DNA of 56,361 bases, taken from NCBI GenBank assembly GCA_029553365.1, contig JAKPCG010000083.1, positions 1 to 56,361 of the forward strand. Direction: 5' to 3'. Position 1 is the first letter of the stretch. Each line of letters begins with the position of its first letter. Under the pieces are notes generated by a model. That model was given only the letters and a program-made list of their open reading frames with translations, was not told where the DNA came from and made no database searches. The position numbers were made by a program, and so were the translations under genes. Source of the stretch: Acidobacteriota bacterium. Lineage in GTDB: Bacteria; Acidobacteriota; Aminicenantia; Aminicenantales; Saccharicenantaceae. Positions 49,656 through 56,361 of the stretch are shown piece after piece.

Positions 49656-50195
49656 TCAGTTCTGACTCTGCACCCAGATAATGATCATCTCAGGCTCACT
49701 GGTTCTATAAATCATCAGGCTATCCGCCGGCTGCCCCTTGGCCCGGACATAGTTCAGGGACAGAGCGGAATAATTACTGGCCGAATAGCTACTAACTCTA
49801 TCGCTGGCCCCCGGAGAAAATGCCACTGATTCCGGCCCGGGCTGGCTGAAATACCAGCCAAAGCCAAGAAGCAGAACAAAGATGGCAACCGTCATGACGA
49901 CGGCATAAATTCTGGTCAGGATTATAGAAATTCGGCCAGAAGGAACAGGCGGTATTCTGTCTTCAGCCACGTCTGCCTGCCTGGAGGCTCTGGTGATGAG
50001 AGCCGTGGGTAGCTTCACATTGCTCAAGTCTTCCACTATTGCCTCTATATTCTCTCTGCTGGCTAGTTCCTGCTGGCAGTGAGGACAGGCCTCAAGATGA
50101 ATAGCCAGCAGCCAGCAGCGGAAGCTGGTGAGCGGGACCAGCTTCCAGAGCAGGCCAATCAAGAAGCAGTTAATTCTCCTATTTCTTTTATCCAT
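49656..50195 (-). CDS. Anti-sigma factor with zinc-finger-like motif and one transmembrane helix
   Basis: The 179-residue protein has HLEACPHCQQEL (His33, Cys37, Cys40), the H-x3-C-x2-C of zinc-binding anti-sigma domains. One transmembrane helix is near residues 88-110 (IYAVVMTVAIFVLLLGFGW) and a short periplasmic C-terminus follows. The ATG overlaps the sigma factor stop by eight bases, so it is translationally coupled. Such proteins hold their sigma factor inactive at the membrane until an envelope signal releases it. The N-terminal domain has hydrophobic residues unusual for the class, so part of the start may be mispredicted. Confidence 0.84.
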   Translation of the reverse strand: MDKRNRRINCFLIGLLWKLVPLTSFRCWLLAIHLEACPHCQQELASRENIEAIVEDLSNVKLPTALITRASRQADVAEDRIPPVPSGRISIILTRIYAVVMTVAIFVLLLGFGWYFSQPGPESVAFSPGASDRVSSYSASNYSALSLNYVRAKGQPADSLMIYRTSEPEMIIIWVQSQN

Positions 50196-50685
50196 TCCCC
50201 TTCTCCATCAATTTTTTTAATTTTTTCCTGGCCTGAAAAAGATGAACACGGACCGTCCCGGTAGCACAGCCAAGGATGCCGGCTATTTCTTCGGCCCGGT
50301 AACCTTCTTTCCCCCAGAGAAGAAGGCAGGCTCTCTCTTTTGGCTTCAGTTGATTAAAAACCGATTCCCGCCAGGACCGGTCGATATATTCCTCTGATGG
50401 TTCCTCTTTCGCCGGCCGGTAATTTTCAGCTGCCCGCTTAAAAAACCGCCCGAACCGCTGACGTTTTTTCAATTGGTCCAGACATTTATGATAAAGTATG
50501 GTTAAAGCCCAGCTTTTTAAATTCTTATTACGGTCAAAACCATCCCAGTGCCGCAAAAGCTGGACAATTGCTTCCTGACAGGCGTCCTCAGCATCAGGCC
50601 AGTTTTTGAGCAGACCCAGAGCAAAAGACATAAGACTTCCTCCCTCTTTTTCCAGAAATTCCAGCAGGTCTTTTTTATCTTCCAT
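50188..50685 (-). CDS. ECF-type RNA polymerase sigma factor
   Basis: The 165-residue protein has the sigma region 2 helix (about 13-70, FALGLLKNWPDAEDACQEAIVQLL, KNLKSWALTILYHKCLDQLKKR) and region 4 (about 110-160, QLKPKERACLLLWGKEGYRAEEIAGILGC ATGTVRVHLFQARKK). The 35-residue link between regions is normal for the ECF class. It is paired with a downstream membrane anti-sigma factor. Targets are not visible here. The upstream spacer has no clear promoter that I can assign to its own sigma factor, though autoregulation would be usual. Confidence 0.9.
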   Translation of the reverse strand: MEDKKDLLEFLEKEGGSLMSFALGLLKNWPDAEDACQEAIVQLLRHWDGFDRNKNLKSWALTILYHKCLDQLKKRQRFGRFFKRAAENYRPAKEEPSEEYIDRSWRESVFNQLKPKERACLLLWGKEGYRAEEIAGILGCATGTVRVHLFQARKKLKKLMEKGNG

Positions 50686-51095
50686 TCAAGCCTGAATAAC
50701 CTGAACTTGCTCTTTTTTCCTTAACTCACCTCTCTTCGGGCTTTCACTGATATTACGACTGTGCCCGGAATAACGTTTATTTCCTTCTGGCTCTGACCTC
50801 ATAATTTTAACTCAGCTTTATCTTTAAGACACATAATAGAACTCAACCACCGGTCAGCCAGGCTGAACAACAGTCGCCTTTACTATAAAGCCTCATCAGA
50901 TATCCTGCTGGTGACTGGTCAGGCTGACGACAACGAACAGCTGGCATCAGGGCAGCTCTTCAAATTATCTTGTCAGTCTGCCCAAACCGTGTTAAGTTAA
51001 TTTAAATCTGATGACAAAATGATGATAATATCTTTTTTATCAGGTTTTTGTTTAAATCTGTCATTTTTAATTAAAGGTCAAAAGAGGTGATAAAG
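50686..51095. other. 410-bp gap between the sigma factor gene and the isoaspartyl dipeptidase gene
   Basis: No gene is seen. Features are a short palindrome TCAGCC-A-GGCTGA near 50857, a second TTTAAATCTG copy (about 51001 and 51052), and TGGCAT-CAGGG-CAGCT at about 50942, a weak partial -24/-12 match whose -12 half is poor. The promoter for the iadA gene could not be located with confidence. Confidence 0.45.
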
Positions 51096-52268
51096 ATGCT
51101 TCAACTTATCAGTCAGGCCAGGGTTTTTTCACCGGAGGACATTGGAATTAAAGATATCTTAATAGCTGATGAAAAAATAACAGCTATCGAAGAACCGGGT
51201 AAGATTAAAATCGAAGGACTGGAGCTCAAAAGGATCGATGGCTCGGGACTTATAATTCTGCCAGGATTTATTGATCCCCACGTTCATATTCTGGGCGGCG
51301 GAGGTGAGGGTGGCCCGGCGACCAGAGCCCCGGAAATCAGGGTCGAGGATTGTGCCCTGGCTGGAGTTACAACAGTAATAGGCTGTTTGGGAACAGACAG
51401 CATTACCAGGCATTTATCTTCTCTTCTGGCCAAAGCCAGAGCCCTCGAAATAGAAGGCCTTAGCGCCTGGATTTATGCCGGGGCCTATAACCTGCCAACT
51501 CCAACTATAACAGGAAGTGTCCGTTCTGATCTTGTCCTGATTGATAAAGTCATCGGGGCTGGAGAAATCGCATTGTCTGACCACCGTTCTTCCCAGCCTA
51601 CTTATGAACAGTTCCTGGAACTGGTGGCCGAGTGCCGGGTTGGAGGGATGCTCGGCGGGAAAGCTGGCCTAGCACACTTCCATCTGGGTGATGGGAAGCG
51701 CGGGCTGGAATATCTATTTAGAATGGTCAAAGAGACTGAAATTCCAGTCACTCAGGTTATTCCTACCCATACCAGCCGCAATCAGCAGCTCTTTGAGCAG
51801 GCCCTGGAGTGGCTAAAACTCGGTGGGTTTATTGATCTTACCACGGGCCCCGAGCCGGTAGATAAAGGAGAAATAAGCGTCCGCGATGCTTTGAAGCGGA
51901 TAAAGGAAGCTCACCTACCGCTAAATCATGTGACAGTTAGCTCTGATTCGAATGGTAGCCTGCCAGTATTTAATGAGAAAGGCGAGTTGATGGGCCTGAC
52001 TGTCGCCAATCAAAGAGATTTTCTCCGGACTTTTCAACACATCTGGCGAGAAAATATTTTAACCAGGCAGGAAACAATCCAGGTTTTTTCAACCAACGCT
52101 GCCGGTTTTTACAAGCTGCCTGGAAAAGGCAAGGTGCAGCCAGGTTTTGAAGCTGATCTTCTGGCCATCAATGAATCGGCGGAACTTCAATACGTCTTCA
52201 GCCGGGGGAAAGCACTCCTAGAAAAAGGCCAGTTGAAAGTCAAAGGCACTTTTTCTTTAAACCAATGA
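51096..52268 (+). CDS. iadA: Isoaspartyl dipeptidase (beta-aspartyl peptidase)
   Basis: The 390-residue amidohydrolase starts at the ATG at 51096 (AGAGG upstream) rather than the GTG at 51087. Metal-site motifs are DPHVHILGGGGEGG (HxH near 64-66), SDHRSSQPT (near 166), AHFHLGDG, IPTHTSRN (His near 227) and the catalytic Asp in SSDSNGS (near 288). As I recall, the E. coli enzyme carries a carboxylated Lys just before the SDHRS block; at that place this protein has Glu (EIALSDHRS), so the metal site may differ. The enzyme frees Asp from isoaspartyl dipeptides, a repair and salvage reaction for aged protein. An antiporter gene follows on the same strand. Confidence 0.9.
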   Translation: MLQLISQARVFSPEDIGIKDILIADEKITAIEEPGKIKIEGLELKRIDGSGLIILPGFIDPHVHILGGGGEGGPATRAPEIRVEDCALAGVTTVIGCLGTDSITRHLSSLLAKARALEIEGLSAWIYAGAYNLPTPTITGSVRSDLVLIDKVIGAGEIALSDHRSSQPTYEQFLELVAECRVGGMLGGKAGLAHFHLGDGKRGLEYLFRMVKETEIPVTQVIPTHTSRNQQLFEQALEWLKLGGFIDLTTGPEPVDKGEISVRDALKRIKEAHLPLNHVTVSSDSNGSLPVFNEKGELMGLTVANQRDFLRTFQHIWRENILTRQETIQVFSTNAAGFYKLPGKGKVQPGFEADLLAINESAELQYVFSRGKALLEKGQLKVKGTFSLNQ

Positions 52269-52365
52269 TTCTGGCAAGACTGATATACAGAAATATACAG
52301 GCAAAACGGGAGAATCAGAAGTCAACAAAAAACAATGACTGACCCTTAACTGCCGGGAGGAAAGC

Positions 52366-53811
52366 ATGGAAGAGAAACATTCAGAAAACAAGAGCGGGCA
52401 AAATCTGCCTCAGGGAACAAAAAAACCGAGTTTCGGTTTGGCCCTCATCCCCATCATTGCTATGGCTATTCTCCTCGGAGTGGGCTATGGCGTTTACCAT
52501 CTTAAGGCTCAGGTATTGCTGGTAGCAGCCGCTTTCCTGACTGCCTGTCTGGGAGCACTGCTTAAGTTTTCCTGGAAAGAGATGGAGTCAGGTATTGTCG
52601 AGAGTATTAGAAAAGCCCTGCCGGCTATTCTGATTATGCTCACGGTTGGTGTCCTGGTAGCTACCTGGATGGCCAGCGGCACCATTCCTATGATTATTTA
52701 TTACGGGCTAAAGCTCATCTCTCCTAAATATTTTCTGGTCACAGCCTGCTTTGTTTGCTCAATAACCTCCCTGGCCTGCGGGACTTCCTGGGGGACTATT
52801 GGTTCGCTCGGCGTGGCCTTTATCGGCATTGCTTCCGGTCTGGGGATTCCACTTGGACCGGCAGCTGGAGCGATCGTCGCCGGCGCTTATTTTGGTGATA
52901 AACTATCACCGCTATCTGATATACCCAACCTGGCTTCGGTCACCGCTGGCTCCAACCTTTTTGATCATATCAAGCATACCCTCTGGTCAGGGGTACCAGC
53001 CTGGCTCATCGGTCTGGTTATATATTTTTTTATGGGACTCAAATATGCCGGCCGGGAATTTAACCGGGAAAACGTTCAGCTGATTGCTTCCACCCTGGAA
53101 AAAAATTTTCATTTTAATCTTTTACTGCTTTTACCTATACTCATCGTTTTTTATTATGCTTTCACGAAAAAGCCGACTATCCCGGGGATGATGGTTTCCT
53201 CGCTGGTAGCTACCATCCTGGCTGTTATCTTCCAGAAGACCTCACTGGTGAGTGTGGCCCAGGCTATGAATTCGGGCTATGCTGCCCAAACTGGTGTGGA
53301 GATGGTTGATGGGTTACTCTCGCGGGGCGGTTTAATGAGCATGATGGAAACTCAGCTGGTGGCTTTCACCGCCTTTAGTTTCGGCGGCATCATGCAGAAA
53401 ACTGGCATGCTGGCTGCAATTCTTGAGAAGATAATGAAGTTCGCCAGAGAAGTCTGGAGCCTGGTTCTGACCACCATTGGAACAGCAATTCTGTCAGCTC
53501 TTATTACGGGCAGCTCTTATCTCGCCATGATTATTCCAGCTGAGCTTCTGGGCGATGCCTTTAAGAAAAAAGGACTGGCTGCTAAAAACCTGTCCAGAAT
53601 AATCGATGAAGCAGGCGGGGTTATTGTGCCCTTAATTCCCTGGAGCATGGCCGGAGTTTACGTCACCGGAACCCTGGGCATTCCTGTTCTTTCCTATTTG
53701 CCCTGGGCTTTTTCCAATTATCTGGCAGTCATTATTCTGGCCATCTTTGGCCTGACCGGCGTGACCATGGCTAAAAGAAAACGAGAAGATGAAACTGAGG
53801 CTGGAAGTTGA
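52366..53811 (+). CDS. NhaC-family Na+/H+ antiporter (or amino acid/malate-lactate type exchanger)
   Basis: The 481-residue protein has 12 or so hydrophobic helices and the NhaC pattern SITSLACGTSWGTIGSLGVAFIGIA at about 128-152. GAYFGDKLSPLSDIPNLASVTAG follows near 180. GGGAGG precedes the ATG. NhaC members exchange Na+ with H+ or with carboxylates. The nearby isoaspartyl dipeptidase gives no strong hint to substrate. The two genes are separated by 97 bp and may still be co-transcribed. Substrate unknown. Confidence 0.88.
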   Translation: MEEKHSENKSGQNLPQGTKKPSFGLALIPIIAMAILLGVGYGVYHLKAQVLLVAAAFLTACLGALLKFSWKEMESGIVESIRKALPAILIMLTVGVLVATWMASGTIPMIIYYGLKLISPKYFLVTACFVCSITSLACGTSWGTIGSLGVAFIGIASGLGIPLGPAAGAIVAGAYFGDKLSPLSDIPNLASVTAGSNLFDHIKHTLWSGVPAWLIGLVIYFFMGLKYAGREFNRENVQLIASTLEKNFHFNLLLLLPILIVFYYAFTKKPTIPGMMVSSLVATILAVIFQKTSLVSVAQAMNSGYAAQTGVEMVDGLLSRGGLMSMMETQLVAFTAFSFGGIMQKTGMLAAILEKIMKFAREVWSLVLTTIGTAILSALITGSSYLAMIIPAELLGDAFKKKGLAAKNLSRIIDEAGGVIVPLIPWSMAGVYVTGTLGIPVLSYLPWAFSNYLAVIILAIFGLTGVTMAKRKREDETEAGS

Positions 53812-53881
53812 GTTTACGCTTGATAGCCTTGAGATAATGACAGTGTGATAATCTTCTTATAAGCTTTAGAAAACAAGGAGG

Positions 53882-54205
53882 CTAGCCTTTTTCTTCGTCT
53901 CCCTTGTCTTCCTTACTTTCTTCTTCCAGATCGTCCAGATGGCTTAAGGCCTTTTTAAATTCCTGCTCGGCCTGCTGAAGTTTCTTCTTGCGGAGTTCAA
54001 CCGTCGATTCAAATTTCTTTCCCAGTTCCTCGGTTTTTTTCTTTTCTTTAAGCAGCAGGTCGTCGAAAGAGGCTTTCTTCTTTTCACCCTTTTCCGATTG
54101 GATAACCGCCATTAAATCAGAATCAACCCACAGTTTGGATCCGCAATGAGGGCAGGTTACCTGGAAGACCTTTTCCTTTTTATCACCCTTTGTTTTTTCT
54201 TCCAT
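53882..54205 (-). CDS. Small zinc-ribbon protein with coiled-coil tail
   Basis: The roughly 107-residue protein (ATG at 54205 used; a TTG at 54223 is an alternative) begins with a CPHCGSKLWVDSD half zinc ribbon (CxxC), then charged coiled-coil helices to the end. Only one CxxC is visible, so zinc binding would need a dimer or partner. It is convergent with the NhaC gene, 70 bp away, and sits downstream of the sigma-54 activator gene on the same strand. I do not recognise a specific function. Its base composition is like that of its neighbours. Confidence 0.68.
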   Translation of the reverse strand: MEEKTKGDKKEKVFQVTCPHCGSKLWVDSDLMAVIQSEKGEKKKASFDDLLLKEKKKTEELGKKFESTVELRKKKLQQAEQEFKKALSHLDDLEEESKEDKGDEEKG

Positions 54206-54243
54206 GATTAAGAGTTTTAACAAAAAAGGCTGGTCGATTCAAC

Positions 54244-55605
54244 TCAATTTTTCGGCTGGTCCAGCCCGTGTTTTTTTAACAGGCGGAAAAGTCCCTGTCT
54301 GGTCAAGCCAATGGCGGCGGCAGTTCTGGCCCGGTGATAATTAAAATGGCGCAGAGCTTCACCCAGGAATTTCTTTTCAAATTCAGCTTTGGCCTGGGAG
54401 TAATCCCAGCGATCAGTTAGAACTTTGTCTCTGGCGTTTTTAATGGGCGTCGACAGATAGTCAGCCTGGATGATTTTTTCACCGCCAGAAAGAATCAGAT
54501 TGCGCTGAATTTCGTTTTGAAGCTCCCGGACATTGCCCGGCCAATCATATTTAAGCAAAAGCTCGAGCGCCTCCGGTGTATAAAAAGCACGAGGCCTGTT
54601 CATTTCCCTGGCATAAAAGTCGAGAAAATGATTGACCAGAACAAGAATGTCTTCTGGCCGGCGCCGTAAAGGTGGAATGTCAATGGCCATGATCTTCAAG
54701 CGATAGTAAAGATCCTGCCGGAAGCGGCCGGTGCTGACTTCTGCCTCCAACTGGCGATTGGTAGCACTGATAAAACGGACATCTATCCGTCGGGAACGAT
54801 TTTCGCCGAGACGCCTCAACTCTTTCTCCTGAAGAACTCTTAAAAGCTTAGCCTGAAGGGGCAAGCTCAGATCACCAACCTCATCCAGAAAAAAGGTTCC
54901 ACCGTTGGCTTCCTCAATCAACCCGGGTTTATCCCGAAGGGCGCCGGTAAAGGAGCCACGAGCGTAACCAAAAAGTTCTGATTCAAGAAGGCTGTCAGGG
55001 ATGGCGCTGCAGTTGATGGCTACAAACTCGCCTCGCTGGCGGTGGCCGGTCTGGTGGATTAATCTGGCGACGAGTTCTTTGCCGGTTCCACTTTCCCCGC
55101 TGATGAGAACCGGTGAGTCGATATCTTTGACCTTATTGATGAGCTCCCGGATAAGCCTCGCCGCCTGACTGATACCGAGAAATTCGAGCTGCCCTTCATC
55201 ATTTTCAACCGGAAGCTGGTGAGGTAGAGCGGCTTCCTGGCTGAGAAGCTTGACCGCCGGCAGGGCGGAAGAGAGAATTTCCATCTCTTCTTGAGGTGAG
55301 GAATTGCCTTTATTGGGTTTTTCAAAGTAGGCGTAACCATACACTTTTCCCTGGAAAAAATAGGGGTGGCAGGCAACAAGAATATCCTGCCCATGATCCA
55401 GGTGGCTGACGACCGGCTGGCCGGATTTTAAAGCCCGGTTGATAAGATCCGACCTGTCTTTTTCGGAAACTGCTGGCTCCCTACCTTTTGACTGACTGAA
55501 GAAGGGCTGCTGCCGATAATCAAAAGCCACCAGTTCAAAACAATCAGCCTGAATAGCCTCAATAATGACCTCGAAGATCTTTGACATGATTTCGGGCGGT
55601 GACAT
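54244..55605 (-). CDS. Sigma-54-dependent transcriptional activator with GAF-like sensor domain and GSFTGA loop
   Basis: The 453-residue protein has an N-terminal GAF-like sensory domain (about 1-125), a sigma-54 activator AAA+ domain (about 140-375) with Walker A GESGTGKE at 170-177, and a Fis-type HTH at the end (AAAIGLTRQGLFRLLKKHGL). It lacks a receiver domain, so it probably responds to a ligand. The GAFTGA loop reads GSFTGA (217-222); that Ser is a variant position, tolerated in some activators as I recall. It may activate some of the sigma-54 promoters at 23.6, 29.1 and 33.7 kb. That link is inference. Confidence 0.93.
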   Translation of the reverse strand: MSPPEIMSKIFEVIIEAIQADCFELVAFDYRQQPFFSQSKGREPAVSEKDRSDLINRALKSGQPVVSHLDHGQDILVACHPYFFQGKVYGYAYFEKPNKGNSSPQEEMEILSSALPAVKLLSQEAALPHQLPVENDEGQLEFLGISQAARLIRELINKVKDIDSPVLISGESGTGKELVARLIHQTGHRQRGEFVAINCSAIPDSLLESELFGYARGSFTGALRDKPGLIEEANGGTFFLDEVGDLSLPLQAKLLRVLQEKELRRLGENRSRRIDVRFISATNRQLEAEVSTGRFRQDLYYRLKIMAIDIPPLRRRPEDILVLVNHFLDFYAREMNRPRAFYTPEALELLLKYDWPGNVRELQNEIQRNLILSGGEKIIQADYLSTPIKNARDKVLTDRWDYSQAKAEFEKKFLGEALRHFNYHRARTAAAIGLTRQGLFRLLKKHGLDQPKN

Positions 55606-55887
55606 GTTTTATCCCTTCGCTGCTTAATAAAAATTTTGAAAACTAAACAGCCAGAAATTGTCAGCTTAATAAAAAAGTGTGAGGATAATAATAAATCCGG
55701 TGTCGACAGAGAGCCAATATATCCTGGTTTTTAACCCCTTGACACAATCATATCAGTTAGACGATCAACCAGGACAACTTTTTCTCACCTACGCCGAAAA
55801 TCTTTAAAAACGTGGACATAAAAATGCAGGCGCAGTCTATATTTCCCATTTTTGTGAAAAAATTAGCGCAGACAGGGCACGTGTTGT
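55606..55887. other. Gap upstream of the second sigma-54 activator gene
   Basis: The stretch holds no gene that I can support. On the plus strand at about 55813, GTGGACATAAAAATGCAGG has a GG/GC pair 12 bases apart but a poor -24 and -12, and no plus-strand gene follows, so I do not call it a promoter. No clear promoter for the activator was found. Confidence 0.45.
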
Positions 55888-55917
55888 AAAAAGGGACAGA
55901 GTATCACATCCCCTTTT
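55888..55917 (-). terminator. Intrinsic terminator after the GH28-like gene
   Basis: Read on the minus strand, AAAAGGGGA (55917-55909) pairs with TCCCTTTTT (55896-55888) with a loop of about 12 bases, and the T-tract follows. It begins right at the stop of the GH28-like gene (55917-55919). Confidence 0.7.
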
Positions 55918-56361
55918 CATTTCTCTGTTTTTATACCGGTTGATTTGTAAACAAAGATGGGGTCTTTTTTCGGCCCTGGCTCTTTGACCTCAAGCCCCTT
56001 AATTCTCGCTCCCTCGACATCATCCATCACGATGGCCCGTCTGTAATCTTTCTTTTCAGCCACCAGTTTGATATTCTCCATTGTCAGGTTTTTGACATGT
56101 CTGAGATAAAAGCCCCAGGCCGGCAGTTCCCTGAACATCGAGAATTCAGGGTAACTGTCCGGTAGCTCCGGCACTTTATCCAGTTCATCCAGTCCGATCC
56201 GGGCAAAATTTGGATCGCCTCCGCCCGGGTGATGAATTTCAATATTCTTCAGGGTAACGTCTTCTATCGGAGCTCCGGGCAGTCCGACAATCGATGAGGG
56301 CGAAATATTTCGCGGCTGATGTTCCCATGGTCCCTCATAATTATAGCCAGCATCAGCCTTC
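55917..56361 (-). CDS. GH28-like (polygalacturonase-family) parallel beta-helix protein, C-terminal part (cut by window edge)
   Basis: The visible 148 codons run to the right window edge and lack the N-terminus. The fragment includes IEDVTLKNIEIHHPGGGDPN, ELPAWGFYLRHVKNLTMENI and AIVMDDVEGARIKGLEV. This is the repeating N-[IV]-x-[IVL] coil pattern and end cap of right-handed beta-helix glycosidases of family GH28 (pectin or rhamnogalacturonan related). Catalytic Asp residues lie upstream, outside the window. It may be exported, but the signal peptide is not visible. With the six-hairpin protein at 34-36 kb it hints at polysaccharide use. Confidence 0.75.
   Translation of the reverse strand, partial: KADAGYNYEGPWEHQPRNISPSSIVGLPGAPIEDVTLKNIEIHHPGGGDPNFARIGLDELDKVPELPDSYPEFSMFRELPAWGFYLRHVKNLTMENIKLVAEKKDYRRAIVMDDVEGARIKGLEVKEPGPKKDPIFVYKSTGIKTEK

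Noticed and set aside
50942-50957. TGGCAT-CAGGG-CAGCT as a sigma-54 promoter for iadA
   Set aside because: The GG/GC spacing is right, but the -12 half is CAGCT instead of TTGCW, and it would give a leader of more than 120 bases.
55812-55830. TGGACA-TAAAA-ATGCA as a sigma-54 promoter on the plus strand
   Set aside because: Both halves deviate from consensus and no plus-strand gene follows.
55888-55917. GGGACAGAGTATCACATCCCC as part of a transposon or REP element
   Set aside because: A similar phrase appears near some transposases, but no transposase gene or repeat copy is seen here. A terminator at the GH28 stop explains it better.
1-56361. CRISPR arrays, rRNA, tRNA, insertion sequences, phage or integrase genes
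   Set aside because: I read the gaps and found no repeat-spacer pattern, no conserved rRNA or tRNA elements, and no transposase or integrase protein.

Overview
The window looks like a chromosomal segment of a Gram-negative, anaerobic, peptide-using bacterium. It has TonB-dependent receptors, a TonB-domain protein, an LpxR-type lipid A deacylase and a type II secretion/type IV pilus module, so an outer membrane is expected. The Oar-like receptor with an N-terminal carboxypeptidase-regulatory domain, the mix of sigma-54 activators with a PDZ-containing sensor kinase, and the many peptidases and peptide carriers suggest the Acidobacteriota/Candidatus Aminicenantes neighbourhood. That placement is inference: no rRNA, tRNA, CRISPR array, insertion sequence or phage gene was recognised. 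Both ends cut genes.

Layout. 1-6.7 kb: a GspE/PilB ATPase (cut) and GspF/PilC on the minus strand, then a small secreted protein and a two-component pair (PDZ/7TM/GAF/PAS histidine kinase plus NtrC-type activator). 6.7-11.7 kb: a secreted M1 aminopeptidase whose start looks frameshifted, SpeD, and a divergent glutamine synthetase. 11.8-20.3 kb: a housekeeping run of M50 protease, trpS, scpA, scpB, ispH, rpsA, an HU-like gene, a HIT protein and a PpiD-like chaperone. 20.3-23.3 kb: an OPT oligopeptide transporter followed by an M29-like aminopeptidase. 23.6-34 kb is the accessory heart of the window: a small four-cysteine secreted protein, a six-bladed-propeller-like protein, a thioredoxin-fold protein, a TonB receptor behind a structured leader, a duplicated sulfite-oxidase-fold protein, an Oar-like receptor, a TPR protein, and a second small secreted protein that is a paralogue of the first. 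34-39 kb: a membrane-anchored glycosidase-like protein and EtfBA. 39-44 kb: PatB/MalY, TrmJ, a membrane protein, an APC permease and LpxR. 44-50.7 kb, all minus strand: POT transporter, acyltransferase, TPR lipoprotein, TonB-domain protein, anti-sigma factor and ECF sigma factor. 51-56.4 kb: isoaspartyl dipeptidase, NhaC antiporter, a zinc-ribbon protein, a second sigma-54 activator and the C-terminal part of a GH28-like protein.

The strongest unexplained signal is in the 23.6-34 kb stretch. Two small secreted proteins 10 kb apart share the spacing C-x-A-R-x4-D-L-x4-T-x2-A-x3-C. Each sits directly behind a -24/-12 (sigma-54) promoter and an AAAGGAG ribosome binding site, and a third perfect -24/-12 promoter drives the Oar-like receptor between them. 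This looks like a small sigma-54 regulon of exported helical-hairpin peptides and an outer-membrane receptor. Two candidate sigma-54 activators are encoded elsewhere in the window, but nothing in the sequence proves which one acts here.

A second theme is peptide catabolism: M1 and M29 aminopeptidases, isoaspartyl dipeptidase, OPT and POT carriers, an APC permease, glutamine synthetase and an electron-transferring flavoprotein fit a fermentative peptide or amino acid user. Several genes have a promoter so close to the start codon that their mRNAs may be leaderless or nearly so.
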